Notes: a model not told the origin generated them from the letters alone. Shown: positions 1 through 7,128, numbered from the stretch's first letter. The stretch: DNA of 11,554 bases from an uncultured Comamonadaceae bacterium (GCA_937893415.1 CALBWZ010000291.1:1-11554); one strand, 5' to 3'. Made by a program: numbers and translations.

Positions 1-55
1 ACAAGCTCTAAAACAACTTTTTTATCAAGTTACACGCATGAATTGCAGCAAGTAG

Positions 56-84
56 TTGGTAAGACGTTGAAAATTTGCCATAAT
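56..84 (+). promoter_or_regulatory. Putative sigma-70 promoter for rpmH-rnpA-yidD-yidC
   Basis: A -35-like TTGGTA (56-61, 4 of 6 to TTGACA) is followed after exactly 17 bp by CATAAT (79-84, 5 of 6 to TATAAT). The predicted transcription start is near 91, which would give rpmH a leader of about 170 nt. It is the best -35/-10 pair I found in the region. No other evidence supports it. Confidence 0.45.
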
Positions 85-200
85 GCTAGGTTTCCTGCGT
101 AAAAACTTGACTTTGTTCTAGTTGGTTATCACCTGTTGGTGTCCAGCTGGATAAAGCGGTCAATATGTGCAGGCAGTGTTTGCCAGCTTAACCAAGGCGC

Positions 201-219
201 TTAGCTAGTTTTTAGCTAA
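201..219. repeat. Inverted repeat, 7-bp arms, in the rpmH leader
   Basis: TTAGCTA (201-207), spacer GTTTT, TAGCTAA (213-219) form a perfect 7-bp inverted repeat. The dyad ends 43 bp before the rpmH start codon. The stem is AT-rich and has no following T-run long enough for a terminator. It could be an operator-like dyad or a weak leader hairpin in the mRNA. Confidence 0.6.
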
Positions 220-262
220 TAGGCTTTCGTGACGCGGTACTTTTAATTTCTCGGATGTCATC

Positions 263-397
263 ATGAAGCGTACATATCAACCCTCCAAAATTCGTCGTGC
301 ACGTACCCACGGCTTTTTGGTTCGTATGAAAACCAAGGGCGGTCGCGCCGTGATTGCCGCACGCCGTGCCAAAGGTCGCAAGCGCTTAGGGCTGTGA
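263..397 (+). CDS. rpmH: 50S ribosomal protein L34
   Basis: This encodes a 44-residue, strongly basic protein that begins [18 protein letters not shown] and ends KGRKRLGL, the near-invariant layout of bacterial L34. L34 is a small protein of the large ribosomal subunit that binds 23S rRNA. Length and sequence match the family, so the ATG start is secure, although only a weak purine stretch (CGGATG) precedes it. It is the first gene of the rpmH-rnpA-yidD-yidC cluster. The next gene, rnpA, begins about 45 bp (or 54 bp) downstream in the same reading frame, after the TGA stop. The gene is too short to be picked up by ordinary ORF length cut-offs but is unmistakable. Confidence 0.98.
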   Translation: MKRTYQPSKIRRARTHGFLVRMKTKGGRAVIAARRAKGRKRLGL

Positions 398-442
398 TTC
401 AGGTTATTTGCCTCAGAAGCTAGAACCAGCTTTTACGTAGCT

Positions 443-868
443 TTGTCTGCATTGCAACGGCTGAAAAAGCCCAAGCAGTTTCAAGCCGCAATGGCCAAAT
501 CGCCTGTGCTGCATACCGCACACTTCGCACTTCACGTCGCATCCGTTGCAGGCGTGCAGGGTCTGGTCGATGAGCCAGCAATTGGTGTCGTGTTGCCAAA
601 ACGCTGGGCCAAGCGCGCTGTTACACGCAACGGCATGCGCCGTCACGTTTACATGCAATTTGAAATGCTGGCCACCCAGCTGCCAAGCGCGGCTTTCGTT
701 GTGCGCTTAAAGCGCAGTTTTTCTCGTGAGCATTTTGTTAGTGCATGGTCTAAGCCTTTGGCTGGCGCTGTGTGCGAAGAGTTGTCACAGATGACGGCCT
801 TTTGTGCCAGCGCGCCGCTGTTGCGAAGACTGAGCCACATATCGGAGATGCCACGTGACCAATCCTGA
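443..868 (+). CDS. rnpA: Ribonuclease P protein component
   Basis: RnpA is the protein subunit of RNase P; it helps the catalytic RNA bind and process the 5' leader of precursor tRNAs. The protein of up to 141 residues has the family layout: an N-terminal QRLKKPKQFQ segment, a central GVVLPKRWAKRAVTRN stretch at about 48-63 that carries the basic RNR-type motif (KRAVTRNGMRR), and a C-terminal SFSREHFV segment. There is no in-frame ATG or GTG at the N-terminus. Candidate starts are TTG at 443 and TTG at 452; the second gives MQRLKKPKQF, which resembles relatives more closely, so the true start may be 452. No good Shine-Dalgarno sequence decides the matter. The 3' end overlaps yidD by 14 bp, so translation of the two is probably coupled. 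The C-terminal tail of about 25 residues beyond the core is not conserved as far as I can tell. Confidence 0.95.
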   Translation: MSALQRLKKPKQFQAAMAKSPVLHTAHFALHVASVAGVQGLVDEPAIGVVLPKRWAKRAVTRNGMRRHVYMQFEMLATQLPSAAFVVRLKRSFSREHFVSAWSKPLAGAVCEELSQMTAFCASAPLLRRLSHISEMPRDQS

Positions 869-1223
869 TGCTTTCATCATGCCAGCTACTAGGGTGGCGA
901 AGCGCGGGCGAGTTCGCGTGGCAAGCCGCGTTTGGTTGTTGCCAAGACACGTGCTGATTGGTTTGGTGAAAGGCTACCGTTTGCTACTTAGCCCATGGTT
1001 AGGCAGCAGTTGCAGGTTTGAGCCCACATGTTCCATCTACGCCATTGAGGCGTATGAGCGACATGGCGCCATGGTAGGCTCTGCGCTCACTGTGTCAAGG
1101 TTGCTACGTTGCCAGCCTTGGTGCGAGGGTGGGCACGACCCCGTTCCGGTTGCTGCCCGATTATCCTCTTCTCGTTTATTCACCGGGCTAATAGCCCGCG
1201 CTACAAAAAAGTCATCCTCATGA
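855..1223 (+). CDS. yidD: YidD membrane protein insertion efficiency factor
   Basis: YidD is a small peripheral inner-membrane protein that assists insertion of YidC and Sec substrates. The core LVKGYRLLLSPWLGSSCRF (from about residue 37), followed by EPTCSIYAIEA and ending in RLLRCQPWCEGGHDPVP (82-98), is the YidD signature, with conserved cysteines at 53, 59 and 86. From the first GTG (855) it is 122 residues. Family members usually begin just before the GYR motif, so the first 30 or so basic residues may be a lineage-specific amphipathic extension or an over-call. Alternative starts are ATG 879 and GTG 951. The gene overlaps rnpA upstream and shares an ATGA junction with yidC downstream (ATG at 1220, stop at 1221-1223), which implies coupled translation. 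The tail after DPVP (about 24 residues) is variable in the family. Confidence 0.92.
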   Translation: MTNPDAFIMPATRVAKRGRVRVASRVWLLPRHVLIGLVKGYRLLLSPWLGSSCRFEPTCSIYAIEAYERHGAMVGSALTVSRLLRCQPWCEGGHDPVPVAARLSSSRLFTGLIARATKKSSS

Positions 1224-2923
1224 ACGAAATTCGTCGCTCTTTGCTGTGGGCAGTGTTTGGTATTTCCTTGGTTATGCTGTGGGACCAATGGCAAATTCAC
1301 AACGGTAACGCGCCGCTGTTCTTTAGCCAAGGCACCACCCAGCAAGCCTCTAGCGCTGGTAACAGTGGGGTGTCCGCAAACACAGCGAACAACATGGTGC
1401 CTGCAGGCAGCTCAAGCGCAGTGAGCGCCACTGCACAAACCCTACCTGGTGCGGTACCTGAAGGCGTTACACAAGAGTTGGTAACAGTACGCTCAGACGT
1501 GTTGGACCTGACTTTTGACGCTGTAGGGGGTAATTTAGTGGGTGCACAACTGCTCAAGCATTCCGCTGATGTGGGTGGTAAAAAAGGCCAAACACAAGCA
1601 CTTACACTGCTGACGCAAACAGCGGCACACACGTATGTTGTGCAAAGTGGCCTGGTGGGTGGCAAGCCAAACCACATCACACGTATGACACCAGTGGTGA
1701 GTGCCAACACACTGACCAGCGGCCAAGACAGCCTTGAGGTGCGGTTTGAGTCAGAGGTGGTCGGCGGCTTGCAACTGATTAAAACGTACACCGTTAAGCG
1801 CGGTGATTACACACTTGATGTGCGATTTGACGTGTTGAATAAAAGCGACCAAACCCAATCCCCCGAGTTGTATGTGCAGCTCGCCAGGGACGGTATGAGT
1901 GCGGAGTCCGAAACGCCTTTTTACAAAACCTTTACCGGTCCAGCGTTTTACAGTGACGAAGAAAAATACCAAAAAGTTGATTTTGAAGATATAGCGAAAA
2001 ACGACACCAGTTTCGCGGCAACCACCAGTTCAGGCTTTGTTGCCATGGTGCAGCATTACTTCGCCAGCGCGTGGGTTTTGCCCGCAGGCCAGTTGCGCGA
2101 GAACTATGTAGCAAGGTTCGCCTCAGGTATTTACACCGCCGGCAGCAAAGCCCAGATGGGCAGCGTGGCGCCGGGTGCAACCCAAACCTTGCAAACCCGT
2201 TTGTTCGTGGGTCCTCAGCAAGAAACCTTGCTTGAGACCGTCACGCCTGGTTTAGAGCTGGTGAAAGATTATGGTTGGGTCACTATTTTGGCCAAGCCCT
2301 TGTATTGGTTGCTGGACAAGATACATGGTTTTGTAGGCAACTGGGGTTGGGCCATCATGTTGTTGGTGGTGTTGATCAAGGCTGCCTTTTACTGGCTGAA
2401 TGCCAAAGCTTACCAAAGTATGGGCAAGATGAAAGCGTTAAGCCCACGCATCACAGAGATGCGCGAGCGATTGAAAGACAAGCCACAACAAATTCAGCAG
2501 GAGATGATGCGCATTTACAAGGAGGAAAAGGTCAACCCGTTGGGCGGCTGTTTACCGATCATGGTTCAAATACCTGTATTTATTGCCTTGTACTGGGTGC
2601 TGCTGTCTAGCGTGGAAATGCGCAACGCACCATGGATTCTTTGGATCACCGACTTGTCGACCAAAGACCCATTCTTTATCCTGCCTGTGATCATGACCTT
2701 GACCACGTTCATCCAAACGGCTTTGAACCCCACCCCTCCAGACCCCTTACAGGCCAAGCTGATGTGGTTCATGCCTATGGCGTTTTCTGTGATGTTCTTC
2801 TTCTTCCCAGCTGGTTTGGTGTTGTACTGGATTACCAACAACACACTGACTATTTTGCAGCAGTGGCATATCAACAAGGGCATGGGTATTGACATGAAGT
2901 TTCAACTGCCTAAGTTCAAGTAA
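1220..2923 (+). CDS. yidC: Membrane protein insertase YidC (Oxa1 family)
   Basis: YidC inserts and folds inner-membrane proteins, alone or with SecYEG. The 567-residue product has a first transmembrane helix at about 7-22 (LLWAVFGISLVML) and a Ser/Thr/Ala-rich linker at 36-85. The periplasmic P1 domain follows to about 345. The Oxa1-type core comes next: helices near 375-393, 443-463, 484-500 and 515-545, with the signature KVNPLGGCLPIMVQIPVF at 437-454. The groove position that is arginine in E. coli YidC aligns with Lys387 (LIKAAFYW), which I recall as usual in betaproteobacteria. The basic C-terminus ends PKFK. I chose ATG 1220 because it gives the typical start MNEIRRSLLW and overlaps the yidD stop; the frame stays open back to 1109, but that extension is inside yidD and unlike the family. 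A terminator follows at 2944-2978, closing the transcription unit. Confidence 0.97.
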   Translation: MNEIRRSLLWAVFGISLVMLWDQWQIHNGNAPLFFSQGTTQQASSAGNSGVSANTANNMVPAGSSSAVSATAQTLPGAVPEGVTQELVTVRSDVLDLTFDAVGGNLVGAQLLKHSADVGGKKGQTQALTLLTQTAAHTYVVQSGLVGGKPNHITRMTPVVSANTLTSGQDSLEVRFESEVVGGLQLIKTYTVKRGDYTLDVRFDVLNKSDQTQSPELYVQLARDGMSAESETPFYKTFTGPAFYSDEEKYQKVDFEDIAKNDTSFAATTSSGFVAMVQHYFASAWVLPAGQLRENYVARFASGIYTAGSKAQMGSVAPGATQTLQTRLFVGPQQETLLETVTPGLELVKDYGWVTILAKPLYWLLDKIHGFVGNWGWAIMLLVVLIKAAFYWLNAKAYQSMGKMKALSPRITEMRERLKDKPQQIQQEMMRIYKEEKVNPLGGCLPIMVQIPVFIALYWVLLSSVEMRNAPWILWITDLSTKDPFFILPVIMTLTTFIQTALNPTPPDPLQAKLMWFMPMAFSVMFFFFPAGLVLYWITNNTLTILQQWHINKGMGIDMKFQLPKFK

Positions 2924-2943
2924 CAAGTGCTCACGTAAGAAAT

Positions 2944-2978
2944 AGGGCCGCCGCTGAAAAGTGTGCGGCCTTTTGTTT
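2944..2978 (+). terminator. Rho-independent terminator after yidC
   Basis: GGCCGC (2946-2951) pairs with GCGGCC (2965-2970) across a 13-nt loop, extended outward by one G-T and one A-T pair, and is followed at once by TTTTGTTT (2971-2978). It lies 21 bp past the yidC stop and 40 bp before mnmE, so it should separate the two transcription units. Confidence 0.85.
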
Positions 2979-3006
2979 GGTCAACACCAGCCAAAGCTTG
3001 TGCCAC

Positions 3007-3012
3007 GATAAT
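3007..3012 (+). promoter_or_regulatory. Possible -10 element for mnmE
   Basis: GATAAT (5 of 6 to TATAAT) lies 6 bp before the mnmE ATG, downstream of the yidC terminator. No -35 match is present at the usual 16-18 bp spacing. If used, transcription would begin at or within a base or two of the start codon. Confidence 0.3.
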
Positions 3013-3018
3013 TAACAC

Positions 3019-4428
3019 ATGCTGATCAACAACTTGGACCCCATTGTCTCGATAGCCACAGCACCTGGGCGAGGTGCCGTGGGAATTGTGCGTGTATCTG
3101 CTGCCAGTGATACGTTCAATGCTTATGTGCATGCGCTGTTAGGCAAGCCGCTGCAAGCAAGAGTGGCAACCTACTGCCCTTTTCCAGACGTGTTGGGTGA
3201 AGCCATAGACCATGGCTTGGCCATTTCGTTTGTTGCCCCGCACTCCTACACGGGAGAGTCCGTGCTGGAGCTGCAGGCACACGGCGGCCCAGCTGTTTTG
3301 CAGCTGTTGGTTCAGCGCTGTTTAGAAGTGGCGCAGCAGCAGGTGGATGGACAGCTGTTGTTGCCCAATTTGCGGCTGGCCCAGCCTGGCGAGTTTACCC
3401 AGCGTGCATTTCTGAACGGTAAGTTGGACTTGGCACAAGCAGAAGCTGTTGCAGACTTGATAGATGCCAGCACGGCTCAGGCAGTTCGCTCAGCTGCCCG
3501 TTCGTTGAGTGGCGCTTTCTCACGCGCGGTCGGCGACTTGCGAGAGCATCTGGTTAAATTGCGTATGTTGGTGGAGTCCACACTTGATTTTCCCGAAGAG
3601 GAAATCGATTTTTTACAGCAAGCAGACGCCAGCGGTCAGTTGGCACGTTTGCAAGCGCAGCTCCAGCAAGTCATGCACCAAACACAGCAAGGTGTGTTGC
3701 TGCGCGAAGGTATTACAGTCGTGATTGCGGGTCAGCCCAATGCAGGTAAAAGCTCGTTGCTGAACGCGTTGGCTGGCGCTGAGTTGGCTATCGTTACGCC
3801 AATCGCTGGCACCACCCGAGACGTGGTGGCTCAAACCATTCAAATTAACGGCGTGCCGCTGCACATACTCGATACCGCCGGGTTGCGTGACAGCACCGAC
3901 GAGGTGGAGCAAATAGGCATTGCCAAAGCGTGGGAAGAAATACAAAAAGCCGATGCGGTGTTGTTCGTGTATGACGCCAGTCAAGCGAACAACCCGCCTG
4001 TGCAAGAGGCCAATCTAGCGTTGCGTGAGCGCCTGCCCAGTGGTGTGCCCGTGCTGTCGGTTTGGAATAAGTCCGATATTGCCAGCCAAGGCGCAGCGTT
4101 GGTCAACGATCACGCGCAGGTGGTGTTGTCTGCAAAAACTGGTGAAGGTCTAGAGCACCTGCGCGATACCCTGCTCAAATGGGCGGGCTGGGACACCCCA
4201 ACAGAAGGTCTGTATATGGCGCGCAAGCGCCACGTGGTGGCATTAGGCAATGTGTCTACACACTTGCAGGCCGCAAGCGTGTGGCTGGATGAGCATACAG
4301 GCGACCACCTCGACCTATTGGCAGAGGAGCTTCGCTTGGCGCAAGTCGCATTGGGCGACATTACCGGTGAGTTCAGTGCCGATGACTTACTGGGTGAGAT
4401 CTTCTCGAGGTTTTGTATTGGTAAATAA
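3019..4428 (+). CDS. mnmE: tRNA modification GTPase MnmE
   Basis: With MnmG, MnmE installs the (carboxymethyl)aminomethyl group at position 5 of the wobble uridine (U34) of certain tRNAs, using tetrahydrofolate-derived carbon; it acts as a dimer in the cytosol. The 469-residue product is full length. The N-terminal folate-binding domain starts [19 protein letters not shown], with [15 protein letters not shown] at 76-90. The inserted Ras-like G domain shows G1 GQPNAGKS at 238-245, G2 GTTRD at 264-268, G3 DTAG at 285-288 and G4 NKSD at 350-353. The C-terminus is the diagnostic CIGK with catalytic Cys466. ATG 3019 gives the expected N-terminus. The gene follows the yidC terminator and converges on apt with 27 bp between stops and no visible terminator. 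Confidence 0.98.
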   Translation: MLINNLDPIVSIATAPGRGAVGIVRVSAASDTFNAYVHALLGKPLQARVATYCPFPDVLGEAIDHGLAISFVAPHSYTGESVLELQAHGGPAVLQLLVQRCLEVAQQQVDGQLLLPNLRLAQPGEFTQRAFLNGKLDLAQAEAVADLIDASTAQAVRSAARSLSGAFSRAVGDLREHLVKLRMLVESTLDFPEEEIDFLQQADASGQLARLQAQLQQVMHQTQQGVLLREGITVVIAGQPNAGKSSLLNALAGAELAIVTPIAGTTRDVVAQTIQINGVPLHILDTAGLRDSTDEVEQIGIAKAWEEIQKADAVLFVYDASQANNPPVQEANLALRERLPSGVPVLSVWNKSDIASQGAALVNDHAQVVLSAKTGEGLEHLRDTLLKWAGWDTPTEGLYMARKRHVVALGNVSTHLQAASVWLDEHTGDHLDLLAEELRLAQVALGDITGEFSADDLLGEIFSRFCIGK

Positions 4429-4455
4429 GCGCGTCTGGTGTGTACATGTGTGCGT

Positions 4456-5001
4456 TTAATGCCCTGCAAAATCAAGCAGCGTAAACAGTTGCAGTCCGGA
4501 TGCTTTGAGCTTGTCAGAGCCACCAAGCTCCGGCAAGTCAACAATAGCGGCGCCTTCAATCACAACCGCGCCTAACTGCTCCAGCAGCAGTTTGCCAGCC
4601 ATCATGGTGCCGCCAGTCGCAATCAAGTCGTCTACCAAGACCACGCGCTGGCCGGGTAGCACGGCATCGGTGTGAAGTTCGACAGTGGCACTGCCGTACT
4701 CAAGCTCGTAGGTTTGCGCAACCGTGGTGAATGGCAACTTGCCTTTTTTTCGAATGGGCACAAAACCAAGTCCCAGTTCATAGGCCAGCACAGACCCCAT
4801 AATGAAGCCGCGCGCATCTAAGCCAGCCACCACATCGGGACGCATGTCAGTGTCCATGTAGCGGTGGACAAACGCGTCCATAAGGACGCGAAAGACCCGC
4901 GGATTCTGCAGCAGTGGCGTGATGTCCCTGAATGCGATGCCTGCGACAGGCCAGTCGTTCACAGTGCGGATGTGGGATCGTAAATAGTCTTGGGTATTCA
5001 T
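4456..5001 (-). CDS. apt: Adenine phosphoribosyltransferase
   Basis: Apt salvages free adenine by joining it to PRPP to give AMP and pyrophosphate. The 181-residue protein shows the family's N-terminal hood motif [13 protein letters not shown] at about 19-31, the PRPP-binding signature [13 protein letters not shown] at 120-132 with its paired Asp124-Asp125, and the flexible-loop segment RKKGKLPF at about 84-91 near the active site. Length and motifs are complete. The ATG at 4999-5001 (plus-strand CAT) gives the usual [14 protein letters not shown] start; no clear Shine-Dalgarno precedes it. It lies 52 bp downstream of the antiporter gene on the same strand with no terminator visible between them, so the two are probably co-transcribed. 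It converges on mnmE. Confidence 0.97.
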   Translation of the reverse strand: MNTQDYLRSHIRTVNDWPVAGIAFRDITPLLQNPRVFRVLMDAFVHRYMDTDMRPDVVAGLDARGFIMGSVLAYELGLGFVPIRKKGKLPFTTVAQTYELEYGSATVELHTDAVLPGQRVVLVDDLIATGGTMMAGKLLLEQLGAVVIEGAAIVDLPELGGSDKLKASGLQLFTLLDFAGH

Positions 5002-5053
5002 GGCGTTTAAGGCGGATTAAAAAAGCAGCGTTGTTAGAGACTTAAGGGGTGGT

Positions 5054-7042
5054 TCAGCTGCCCCGCAATAAGCGGTCTTCTGCGCGGCCTAAGCAAGCTG
5101 GTGTGCCACTTAAAACAATGGTGTCTTGTGCCAGCAAGGCAACTTGTGTCCAGTCGTCTAAAAACTGTTGACCGTCTCTGCGCAACGAGATGACCACCAC
5201 GTCTATACCTGCAAACGACAGCTGGGCAATGCTTTTACCAACCGCGTAAGCGGTAAGGGGCAGCGCCACCGTTTTAAGCCGCTCTTGGTCTAGCTCATCA
5301 ATGGTGTCGTCATCAGCGCCGTGAAAATAGCCGCGCAACATGCTGTATCGCTTGTTGCGTTGCGCTTGCACTTGACGTATGACACGGCGCATGGGTACAC
5401 CCACGAGAGCCAGCGCGTGAGAGGCCAGCATCAAGCTGCCCTCAATAGCTTCAGGCACTACTTCTGATGCGCCGGCTGCGATGAGCCTGTCTATGTCGTG
5501 GTCGTCAACAGTGCGCACAATGACAGGGACCTGTGGCGCATGCTCTTTTGTATTGGCCAGCACTTTGAGGGCTGCATGGGTTTCTTTGTACGTCACCACC
5601 ACCGCGCTGGCGCGCGCAAGGCCAGCAGCCATGAGTGCTTGCAGCCTAGCCGCGTCCCCGAACACGACCGAATCACCCGCTGCTGCGGCTTGGCGCACAC
5701 GGTCAGGGTCCAAGTCCAAGGCCATGTAAGGTATGTTTTCTTGCGCCAACATGCGGGCCAAGTTTTGACCGCTTCGCCCGTAGCCGCAAATGACCACATG
5801 GTGATTGACGCTGATGGCTTTCTTTGCAATCGATGTCATCTGCACGGATTGCATCATCCAATCGCTGCCGGCCAAGCGAGAAACAGCCTCGTTGCTGAAC
5901 ATGATCATGAAAGGTGTGGCCATCATTGAGATGACCATAGCCGCTAAAATCGGGTTCAGCATTTCAGGAGCTATGAGGTTGTTTTGTGATGCCAGCGTGA
6001 GCATAACAAAGCCAAACTCACCCGCTTGCGCCAAGTACAAGCCTACGCGCAGAGAGGTACCGACTGGCGCACCCCACAGGCGTGTCAGTCCAGCAATAAG
6101 TACGAACTTAAACAGCACAGGCAGCGTGGTGAGCAACAACACCAAAGGCCAGCGCTCCAACACAATGCGCCAGTCCAGCATCATGCCAACGGTAATAAAG
6201 AACAAGCCCATTAGAACGTCATGAAACGGGCGAATATCAGTCTCAACTTGGTGCTTAAATTCGGTTTCTGAAATGAGCATACCGGCCACAAAAGCACCAA
6301 GCGCCAATGACAAGCCAGCATGCTCAGTCAGCCAAGCCAGGCCAAGCGTAATGAGCAACAAGTTGAGCATGAACAATTCATCGCTCTTGCGCTTGGCCAC
6401 CAGCGTGAGCCACCACCGCATGACCTTTTGCCCACCTGTGAGCAGCACCGTAATGAGCACGACAGCCTTGAGCAAGGCCAGGCCGATGGCAATAGCCATT
6501 TCGTCACCGCTGCTGCCCAAGGCAGGAATCATGATGAGCAAAGGGACCACGGCCAAGTCTTGAAACAGCAAAATGCCCACGACTCGCTTGCCATGTTCGC
6601 TCTCAAGCTCTAAGCGCTCAGCCGTCAGCTTGATAACGACGGCGGTGCTGCTCATAGACATGACACCACCCAAAGCCAGAGCGGTTTGCCAGCCCATGCC
6701 CCATGCGCTTGGCCAGACCAATGCCAGCAGCAGCGATGCAGAAGTGGCCACCACGATGGTGGCCAATACTTGGGACAGTCCCAAACCAAAGACCAGTTTG
6801 CCCATGGTGCGTAATTTGGGCAGGCTGAATTCTAAGCCTATGACAAACATCAGAAACACCACGCCGAATTCAGCAAGGTAGCGTACGCCTGCGGAGTCTT
6901 GGGCCAATGCCAAGGCATTGGGCCCAATCAACACACCGACTACCAAATAACCTAAAACGGGGGGCAAGCGCAAATAGCGACAGCCCACAACGCCTATAAC
7001 GGCAGCCAGCAGGTACAGCAGTGTGATGTCTAATGAATTCAT
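5054..7042 (-). CDS. CPA2/Kef-type monovalent cation:proton antiporter with RCK domains
   Basis: This is an inner-membrane transporter that probably exchanges K+ or Na+ for protons. The 662-residue product has three parts. A hydrophobic exchanger domain of about 12-13 helices spans residues 4-385 and carries FQDLAVVPLL at 160-169, whose Asp162 sits where Kef proteins have their ion-coupling aspartate. An RCK_N (TrkA-N) Rossmann domain spans about 412-530 and has the nucleotide-binding GYGRSG at 420-425. A C-terminal RCK_C-like domain spans about 580-662. The RCK_C domain and the lack of an adjacent KefF/KefG-like gene set it apart from E. coli KefB/KefC, so glutathione gating cannot be assumed. 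I chose ATG at 7042 (MNSLDITLLY); an in-frame ATG at 7117 would add 25 non-membrane residues unlike the family. It is divergent from kdsD and probably heads an operon with apt. Ion specificity cannot be read from the sequence. Confidence 0.9.
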   Translation of the reverse strand: MNSLDITLLYLLAAVIGVVGCRYLRLPPVLGYLVVGVLIGPNALALAQDSAGVRYLAEFGVVFLMFVIGLEFSLPKLRTMGKLVFGLGLSQVLATIVVATSASLLLALVWPSAWGMGWQTALALGGVMSMSSTAVVIKLTAERLELESEHGKRVVGILLFQDLAVVPLLIMIPALGSSGDEMAIAIGLALLKAVVLITVLLTGGQKVMRWWLTLVAKRKSDELFMLNLLLITLGLAWLTEHAGLSLALGAFVAGMLISETEFKHQVETDIRPFHDVLMGLFFITVGMMLDWRIVLERWPLVLLLTTLPVLFKFVLIAGLTRLWGAPVGTSLRVGLYLAQAGEFGFVMLTLASQNNLIAPEMLNPILAAMVISMMATPFMIMFSNEAVSRLAGSDWMMQSVQMTSIAKKAISVNHHVVICGYGRSGQNLARMLAQENIPYMALDLDPDRVRQAAAAGDSVVFGDAARLQALMAAGLARASAVVVTYKETHAALKVLANTKEHAPQVPVIVRTVDDHDIDRLIAAGASEVVPEAIEGSLMLASHALALVGVPMRRVIRQVQAQRNKRYSMLRGYFHGADDDTIDELDQERLKTVALPLTAYAVGKSIAQLSFAGIDVVVISLRRDGQQFLDDWTQVALLAQDTIVLSGTPACLGRAEDRLLRGS

Positions 7043-7067
7043 AGTTGTGTAGAGTAAGTGCTTCAAT

Positions 7068-7097
7068 GGTATACGCTGGACAAGGCGCAATAAGCAA
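7068..7097 (-). promoter_or_regulatory. Weak candidate promoter for the antiporter-apt operon
   Basis: On the minus strand, TTGCTT (7097-7092) and TATACC (7073-7068) are separated by 18 bp. The matches to consensus are only 3 of 6 and 4 of 6. The -35-like element falls inside the first copy of the 12-bp direct repeat. Confidence 0.22.
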
Positions 7098-7123
7098 TGC
7101 CCGCGATTAAGAAGCAATGACCG
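7092..7123. repeat. 12-bp direct repeat between antiporter and kdsD
   Basis: AAGCAATGCCCG (7092-7103) and AAGCAATGACCG (7112-7123) match at 11 of 12 bases, with start-to-start spacing of 20 bp, close to two helical turns. They lie in the 116-bp divergent intergenic region. The arrangement resembles a tandem protein-binding site, but no known operator is recognised. Confidence 0.6.
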
Positions 7124-7128
7124 ATAAT
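7123..7128 (+). promoter_or_regulatory. Possible -10 element for the kdsD operon
   Basis: GATAAT (5 of 6 to TATAAT) lies 30 bp before the kdsD ATG, immediately after the second direct repeat. No recognisable -35 sits 16-18 bp upstream, so if it is a promoter it would need an activator or be weak. Confidence 0.3.

Larger units (their letters stand above)
1..262. other. Intergenic leader upstream of rpmH
   Basis: This stretch is AT-richer than the genes that follow and contains no convincing ORF on either strand. It holds a plausible sigma-70-type promoter (56-84), a 7-bp inverted repeat (201-219) and three scattered TTATC cores (22-26, 126-130, and on the minus strand 150-154). In many proteobacteria the dnaA gene and origin lie on the far side of rpmH, so this is probably the dnaA-rpmH intergenic region or part of it. 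The 5' end of dnaA is not visible: the one minus-strand ATG near 39 runs into a stop after four codons. The TTATC cores match the 9-bp DnaA box consensus TTATCCACA at only 5 to 7 positions. Confidence 0.5.

Noticed and set aside
67..92. Alternative promoter using TTGAAA at 67-72
   Set aside because: No -10 lies at 16-18 bp; the nearest candidate is 14 bp away. The TTGGTA/CATAAT pair with 17-bp spacing fits better.
1109..1219. In-frame 37-codon upstream extension of yidC
   Set aside because: It lies wholly inside yidD in another frame, does not resemble YidC N-termini, and the ATG at 1220 gives the typical MNEIRRSLLW start with an ATGA overlap.
1297..1791. 164-codon open frame on the minus strand opposite yidC
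   Set aside because: It is antisense to well-identified YidC sequence, has low-complexity Ser/Thr/Pro-like composition and no recognisable domain; it is a frame shadow.
2370..2400. Loss of the conserved groove arginine in YidC (lysine instead)
   Set aside because: Lysine keeps the positive charge, and to my knowledge it is normal for betaproteobacterial YidC, so it is not an anomaly.
2275..2610. 111-codon plus-strand open frame inside yidC
   Set aside because: It runs in an alternative frame through the conserved Oxa1 core and shows no recognisable motif.
4429..4455. Possible bidirectional terminator between the convergent mnmE and apt genes
   Set aside because: Only a short imperfect pairing around TGTACA is present, without a GC-rich stem or a T-run on either strand.
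4110..4559. 149-codon minus-strand open frame spanning the mnmE and apt ends
   Set aside because: It is antisense to mnmE and overlaps apt in a different frame, with no recognisable motif.
7043..7117. In-frame 25-codon upstream extension of the antiporter
   Set aside because: The added residues are basic and unlike the family, and the ATG at 7042 places the first transmembrane helix at the N-terminus as expected.
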